Source of the DNA: Mycobacteriales bacterium
GTDB lineage: Bacteria > Actinomycetota > Actinomycetes > Mycobacteriales > CADCTP01
Direction: 5' to 3'
Length of the DNA: 36,624 bases
Assembly (NCBI GenBank): GCA_035995165.1
Contig: DASYKU010000007.1
Coordinates: forward strand, 1 to 36,624
Positions 33,200 to 36,624 of the stretch are shown here, one piece after another (within the stretch, counting starts at the first letter, position 1; each line of letters opens with the position of its first letter). The notes beneath the pieces were generated by a model that worked only from the letters and a program-made list of their open reading frames with translations, was not told the DNA's origin and searched no databases. The position numbers and the translations under genes were made by a program.

Positions 33200-34537
33200 T
33201 CAGCGGTCGACGCCGCCCATCACGGGGTCGATCGAGGCCAGCGCCGGGATCAGGTCGGCCAGCAGGCCGCCCTCCGTCATCGCCGGGATCGCCTGCAGGT
33301 TGATGAACCCGGGGTCGCGCACGTGCACGCGGAAGGGCCTGGTCCCGCCGTCGGACACCACGTGGTACGCGAGCTGCCCGCGCGGCGACTCGATCTGGGT
33401 GCTGACCTGGCCCGGCGGCACCCGGAACCCCTCGGTGACCAGCTTGAAGTGGTGGATCAGCGACTCCATCGACTGACCCATGATCTTCTTCACGTGGTCC
33501 AGCGAGTTGCCCAGCCCGTCCGGGCCGAGCGCGAGCTGCGCCGGCCAGGCGATCTTGCGGTCGGTGACCATGACCGGGCCGGGCTCCAGCCGGTCCAGCG
33601 CCTGGGTGACGATCCGCAGCGACTGGCGCATCTCCTCCAGCCGGAGCAGGTAGCGCGCGAAGCTGTCGGCCTCGGTCGCCGTCGGCACCTCGAACTCGTA
33701 CGTCTCGTAGCCCATGTACGGCTCCGTCTTGCGCAGGTCCCAGGGCAGCCCGGCCGAGCGCAGGACCGGACCGGTGACACCGAGCGCGAGGCAGCCCTCG
33801 ACCGACAGGTAGCCGACGCCCTGCAGGCGGCGCTTCCAGATCGGCTGGCCGGTGAGCAGCTTGTCGTACTCCGGCAGCTTGCCGTCCAGATAGCTGACCA
33901 GCTGCCGGATCGCCGACTCGGCGCCGGGCGGCAGGTCCTGCGCGATGCCGCCGGGGCGGACGAAGCCGTGATTCATCCGCAGGCCGGTGATCAGCTCGAA
34001 CACGTCGAGGATCTGCTCGCGCTCGCGAAAGCCCATCGTCATCGCGGTGAGCGCGCCGATCTCCATGCCGCCGGCCGCGAGGCTGACGATGTGGGAGGAG
34101 ATCCGGTTGAGCTCCATCAAGATGATGCGGATCGTGTTGGCGCGGCTCGGCGCCTCGATCCCGAGCAGCCGCTCGACCGACAGGCAGTACGCCGTCTCGT
34201 TGAACAGCGGGGACAGGTAGTCCATCCGCGTCACGAACGTCGTGCCCTGCGTCCAGGTCCGGTACTCGGTGTTCTTCTCGATACCGGTGTGCAGGTATCC
34301 GATGACCGGCCGGGCGCTGATGATCGTCTCGCCCTCGAGCTCCAGCACGATCCGGAGCACGCCGTGCGAGGACGGGTGCTGCGGGCCGAAGTTGAGCGCG
34401 ATGCGGTCCTCGCCCGCGGCCTCGGCCAGGAACTCGTTCCAGTCCCCGCCCGCGACCGTGTGCACGCGGCCCTCGGTGGTGTCCCGAGAAGCGGCGTAGA
34501 CGTCCGGTTCCTCGCGATAGGTGTCGCTGGTCGTCAC
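33200..34537 (-). CDS. nuoD: NADH-quinone oxidoreductase subunit D
   Basis: The product is 445 aa from GTG 34535-34537, with GAGGTG (34551-34546) upstream; the longer open frame runs into the divergent gene. It is the 49-kDa peripheral-arm subunit of respiratory complex I, forming part of the quinone pocket with NuoB. Typical regions: [62 protein letters not shown], and the C-terminal DPVMGGVDR. It is apparently intact. No other nuo gene flanks it, which is unusual because nuoA-N normally form one operon. It may be a second copy or part of a split complex I locus. Confidence 0.96.
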   Translation of the reverse strand: MTTSDTYREEPDVYAASRDTTEGRVHTVAGGDWNEFLAEAAGEDRIALNFGPQHPSSHGVLRIVLELEGETIISARPVIGYLHTGIEKNTEYRTWTQGTTFVTRMDYLSPLFNETAYCLSVERLLGIEAPSRANTIRIILMELNRISSHIVSLAAGGMEIGALTAMTMGFREREQILDVFELITGLRMNHGFVRPGGIAQDLPPGAESAIRQLVSYLDGKLPEYDKLLTGQPIWKRRLQGVGYLSVEGCLALGVTGPVLRSAGLPWDLRKTEPYMGYETYEFEVPTATEADSFARYLLRLEEMRQSLRIVTQALDRLEPGPVMVTDRKIAWPAQLALGPDGLGNSLDHVKKIMGQSMESLIHHFKLVTEGFRVPPGQVSTQIESPRGQLAYHVVSDGGTRPFRVHVRDPGFINLQAIPAMTEGGLLADLIPALASIDPVMGGVDR

Positions 34538-34614
34538 GGTGGTCACCTCGGCATACCGGGCTCGGGAAACGTTTCTCAAGCTATCACCGGCCGTGACGGC
34601 GACTGTCCTCGCCC

Positions 34615-34645
34615 TTGACCTCAACATATATGGAGGTTCTAGGCT
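34615..34645 (+). promoter_or_regulatory. SoxR-type promoter and operator
   Basis: -35 TTGACC (34615-34620) and -10 TAGGCT (34640-34645) are separated by exactly 19 bp, the overlong spacing that MerR-family activators correct by twisting DNA. The spacer holds the dyad ACCTCAACAT/ATATGGAGGT (34618-34637), 8 of 10 bp symmetric and close to the known SoxR box CCTCAAGTTAACTTGAGG. A SoxR gene lies two genes downstream. Transcription would start at about 34652, so the first mRNA may be leaderless. Confidence 0.88.
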
Positions 34646-34652
34646 CGGCGAG

Positions 34653-35576
34653 ATGAAGGCGATCCGGCAGTACGAGTTCGGCGACGCGGACACCCTGCGG
34701 TACGAGGACGCGCCCGATCCGGTCCCCGGGCCGGACCACGTGCGGATCCGGGTCGAAGCCGCCGGCGTGCACCTGATCGATGCGTCACTGCGGCGGGGAG
34801 AGCAGCCCGGGCCGCCGCTGCCCACGCTGCCGACGGTCCCCGGCCGGGAGGTGGCGGGCGTGGTCGACTCGCCCGGTCCCTGGTCCGGCCAGCGGGTCGT
34901 CGCGCACCTCGGCCCGGCCGGCGGCGGGTACGCCTCGCTCGCGGTCGCGCCGGTGTCCTCTCTCCACGAGGTCCCCTCGTCCTTGTCCCTTGCGGACGCC
35001 GTCGCGCTCGTCGGCACCGGCCGGACGGCGCTGGCGATCCTGGAGGACGCCGAGGTCATCCCGTCGGACGTCGTCCTGATCCCGGGCGCCGCGGGCGGTC
35101 TCGGCACACTGCTCACCCAGGCCGCGCACGACGCCGGCGCGATGACCGTCGGCCTCGTCGGCAGCCCGGCCAAGGCCGCGCAGGTGACCGCGGACCTCGT
35201 GATCGACTACTCGGTGCCGGACTGGCTTCGGCAGGTCCCGGACGCGACGGTCCTGCTGGACGGCACCGGCGGCGCGATCGGCCGGTCCCTGTTCGAGCGG
35301 GTACGCCCCGGCGGCCGGGTGATCATGTTCGGCTGGTCGTCCGGCACCCCCACCGAGTTCGGCGTCTGGGACCTCTACCGGCTGGGCCTGACGGTCTCGT
35401 GCTCGATCGGCGCGCGGATGGCAACCCGGACCGGCGGCCTGCACGGTCTCGCAGCGTCCGCGCTCGCCCGTACCTGGAAGCCGCTGATCACGTCGTTTCC
35501 GCTGTCCGACGCCGCCGGCGCGCACCGCGCGATGGAGGGCCGGCAGACGGTCGGGAAGACGGTGCTGATCCCGTGA
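34653..35576 (+). CDS. NADP-dependent MDR oxidoreductase, SoxR target
   Basis: The product is 307 aa from ATG 34653, which sits where transcription from the SoxR-type promoter should begin; only a poor ribosome binding site exists. It is a zinc-free medium-chain reductase of the quinone oxidoreductase type: [31 protein letters not shown], and nucleotide motif [16 protein letters not shown]. Such enzymes reduce quinones or enones with NADPH. In Streptomyces, SoxR controls a small set of genes including similar oxidoreductases and responds to redox-active secondary metabolites. The ATGs upstream in the same frame precede the promoter and are rejected. Its stop overlaps the soxR start (GTGA). 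Confidence 0.92.
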   Translation: MKAIRQYEFGDADTLRYEDAPDPVPGPDHVRIRVEAAGVHLIDASLRRGEQPGPPLPTLPTVPGREVAGVVDSPGPWSGQRVVAHLGPAGGGYASLAVAPVSSLHEVPSSLSLADAVALVGTGRTALAILEDAEVIPSDVVLIPGAAGGLGTLLTQAAHDAGAMTVGLVGSPAKAAQVTADLVIDYSVPDWLRQVPDATVLLDGTGGAIGRSLFERVRPGGRVIMFGWSSGTPTEFGVWDLYRLGLTVSCSIGARMATRTGGLHGLAASALARTWKPLITSFPLSDAAGAHRAMEGRQTVGKTVLIP

Positions 35577-36022
35577 CGATCGTCGGCGGCCGCGAGCTCA
35601 CCGTCGGCCAGGTCGCCGCCCGCGCCGGCGTGGCGGTCTCCGCGCTGCACTTCTACGAGTCGCGCGGGCTGATCCGGTCCCGGCGTACGCCCGGGAACCA
35701 GCGGCGCTACACCCGCGACACCCTGCGCCGGATCGCGTTCATCCGCATCGCGCAGCGCGTCGGGATCCCGCTGGCCACGATCGGCTCGGCGCTGGCGTCG
35801 CTGCCCTCGGAACGCACGCCTACCGCCGCAGACTGGGCGACGCTGTCCGAGGATTGGCGGGCCGAGCTCGACGCCCGCATCGTCCGGCTGCAGCAGCTGC
35901 GCGACGACTTCACCGACTGCATCGGCTGTGGTTGCCTGTCCCTGGATCGCTGCCGCCTCGCCAACCCGGGCGACTCCTACGCCGCCCGCGGGCCCGGCCC
36001 GGGCCGCCTCGCCCTCGACTGA
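35573..36022 (+). CDS. soxR: Redox-sensitive transcriptional activator SoxR
   Basis: The product is 149 aa from GTG 35573, coupled to the oxidoreductase. MerR-type winged helix: LTVGQVAARAGVAVSALHFY and TPGNQRRYTRDTLRRIAFI. A dimerisation helix follows, then the [2Fe-2S] cysteines 116, 119, 121 and 127 in DCIGCGCLSLDRCRL, exactly spaced as in E. coli SoxR (119, 122, 124, 130). Oxidation of the cluster by redox-cycling compounds activates transcription. The short C-terminal tail past the cluster resembles other actinobacterial SoxR proteins. It shares an operon with its probable target, so it should be autoregulated through the 34615-34645 promoter. Confidence 0.96.
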   Translation: MTIVGGRELTVGQVAARAGVAVSALHFYESRGLIRSRRTPGNQRRYTRDTLRRIAFIRIAQRVGIPLATIGSALASLPSERTPTAADWATLSEDWRAELDARIVRLQQLRDDFTDCIGCGCLSLDRCRLANPGDSYAARGPGPGRLALD

Positions 36023-36047
36023 ACCGGGTCGCGAGGTCTGGTACCGT
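36019..36047 (+). promoter_or_regulatory. Possible promoter of the tRNA pair
   Basis: CTGAAC (36019-36024) and TACCGT (36042-36047) are spaced by 17 bp and end 28 bp before tRNA-Asp. The match to actinobacterial housekeeping promoters is moderate. Confidence 0.3.
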
Positions 36048-36075
36048 CATCGGGCGGTCAGTACGACCGTGTGTT

Positions 36076-36149
36076 GGCCCCGTAGCGCAGCTGGTTAGCG
36101 TGCCGCCCTGTCACGGCGGAGGTCGCGGGTTCGAGTCCCGTCGGGGTCG
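36076..36149 (+). tRNA. tRNA-Asp (anticodon GTC)
   Basis: 74 nt. Acceptor GGCCCCG pairs with CGGGGTC (36142-36148), with discriminator G. The anticodon stem is CCGCC/GGCGG with loop CTGTCAC, anticodon GTC at 36110-36112. The T arm contains GGTTCGAGTCC. No CCA is encoded. Confidence 0.97.
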
Positions 36150-36150
36150 C

Positions 36151-36224
36151 GGGCAGGTAGCTCAGTCGGTACGAGCGTCCGCCTGAAAAGCGGAAGGTCG
36201 GCGGTTCGACCCCGCCCCTGCCCA
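36151..36224 (+). tRNA. tRNA-Phe (anticodon GAA)
   Basis: 74 nt, one base after tRNA-Asp. Acceptor GGGCAGG pairs with CCTGCCC (36217-36223), discriminator A. D stem GCTC/GAGC, anticodon stem TCCGC/GCGGA with loop CTGAAAA, anticodon GAA at 36185-36187. T stem GGCGG/CCGCC with TTCGACC loop. No CCA is encoded. Confidence 0.97.
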
Positions 36225-36464
36225 CCCTTCTTGTGGTGCGTCTTCCCAGCTCACTGCCCTTACGGGCTCGTGTCCGGCGTTCTCCGCCGTTGACCCTTGG
36301 TCCCCGTCGCAGACCCCGTTTCGCCGCTGCCTGTTGCACGTGGAGCGCACGCGGCCCGCCCCTTGGCCGGCCGTCTCCCGTTTCCCCCGACAGGCGGGGC
36401 CGCCCGGTGGGCTAACACCGAACGGCCCCTTGATCCCGCACCTTCCTTGAAAGGGCGAGACCCA
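36225..36464. other. Noncoding stretch after the tRNA pair
   Basis: These 240 bp contain no ORF I consider real; open frames here are antisense to the tRNAs or Arg/Pro-rich. Composition is less coding-like (T-rich near 36225-36300). No att-like direct repeat of a tRNA 3' end is seen within the window. Confidence 0.5.
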
Positions 36465-36624
36465 GTGGCAGACAGTACTGAGCACCAATTCCGACTGGTG
36501 ACCTCCGGTCGGCGTGCACTCGTCGCCGCGTATGTCCGCGGGGCGACCCGTCTCCCCGTCCTCTACTCGGTGGCGTGGGCCGACGCCTGCGCCGCGCTCG
36601 TCGAGTCCGGCTGGCCGAACGCGT
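36465..36624 (+). CDS. 5' end of an unrecognised gene (truncated by window)
   Basis: GTG 36465 opens a frame that runs to the window end (53 residues): MADSTEHQFRLVTSGRRALV, then VRGATRLPVLYSVAWADACA. AAAGGG (36450-36455) lies about nine bases upstream. The mixed composition and high G/C third positions look genuine. I do not recognise the family. Because it follows tRNA genes it could belong to an integrated element or be an ordinary chromosomal gene. Confidence 0.6.
   Translation, partial: MADSTEHQFRLVTSGRRALVAAYVRGATRLPVLYSVAWADACAALVESGWPNA

Noticed and set aside
36058-36488. Minus-strand ORFs across the tRNA genes
   Set aside because: Translations such as GAGSNRRPSAF are the well-known spurious antisense-tRNA ORFs.

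Overview
The window is about 36.6 kb of very GC-rich DNA (my estimate by eye is 70% or more). It has strong G/C third-position bias, many GTG and TTG starts and GTGA/ATGA translational overlaps. Together with a SARP-type regulator fragment, a SoxR with an actinobacterial-style target gene and a cox-like molybdenum hydroxylase cluster, this points to a chromosomal segment of an actinomycete (Actinomycetota). I cannot name the genus. No insertion sequence, integrase, prophage block or CRISPR array is visible.

Layout. 1-3245: the 3' end of katG with a strong terminator, a decayed flavoprotein fragment, a small conserved hypothetical, an L-asparaginase, and a cold-shock protein with a long leader. 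3437-9217: stand-alone metabolic genes: a secreted alpha/beta hydrolase, a second alpha/beta hydrolase, a GH13 sucrose-phosphorylase-type enzyme, a PAP2 phosphatase, and a Trm11-like RNA methyltransferase.

9397-17623: the most intriguing block. A CDP-alcohol phosphatidyltransferase and a HAD phosphatase (minus strand) lie divergent from a tight plus-strand operon. That operon encodes a zinc-less MDR dehydrogenase, a QueD/PTPS-like protein without its catalytic residues, a GT4 glycosyltransferase, a SAM methyltransferase, a YbhN-type membrane protein, a GTP cyclohydrolase II, and an LtaS-like membrane sulfatase-fold enzyme. The combination suggests an uncharacterised pathway that joins a GTP-derived (pyrimidine or pterin) unit to a glycosylated, membrane-linked or phosphodiester product. 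This is inference from gene content.

17733-23537 (minus): a fully overlapping operon of a MmgE/PrpD protein, acyl-CoA dehydrogenase, class III CoA-transferase, MaoC-type hydratase and an ABC exporter pair, probably for catabolism of a branched or dicarboxylic acid as CoA esters. A truncated SARP-like regulator lies divergently beside it. 24330-29928: a cox-like molybdenum hydroxylase (large, FeS and FAD subunits, plus strand) converges on CoxE-like VWA and CoxD-like MoxR accessory genes (minus). The large subunit has an AYRGAGR active-site loop, so it is not a form I CO dehydrogenase.

30020-36624: a two-winged-helix protein, then a TetM-like ribosomal protection GTPase preceded by an apparent translational attenuator (a leader peptide plus a hairpin covering the ribosome binding site). 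Next are an orphan nuoD and a SoxR regulon unit: a textbook 19-bp-spacer SoxR promoter, an NADP-dependent oxidoreductase and soxR. The window ends with tRNA-Asp(GTC), tRNA-Phe(GAA) and the 5' end of an unrecognised gene.
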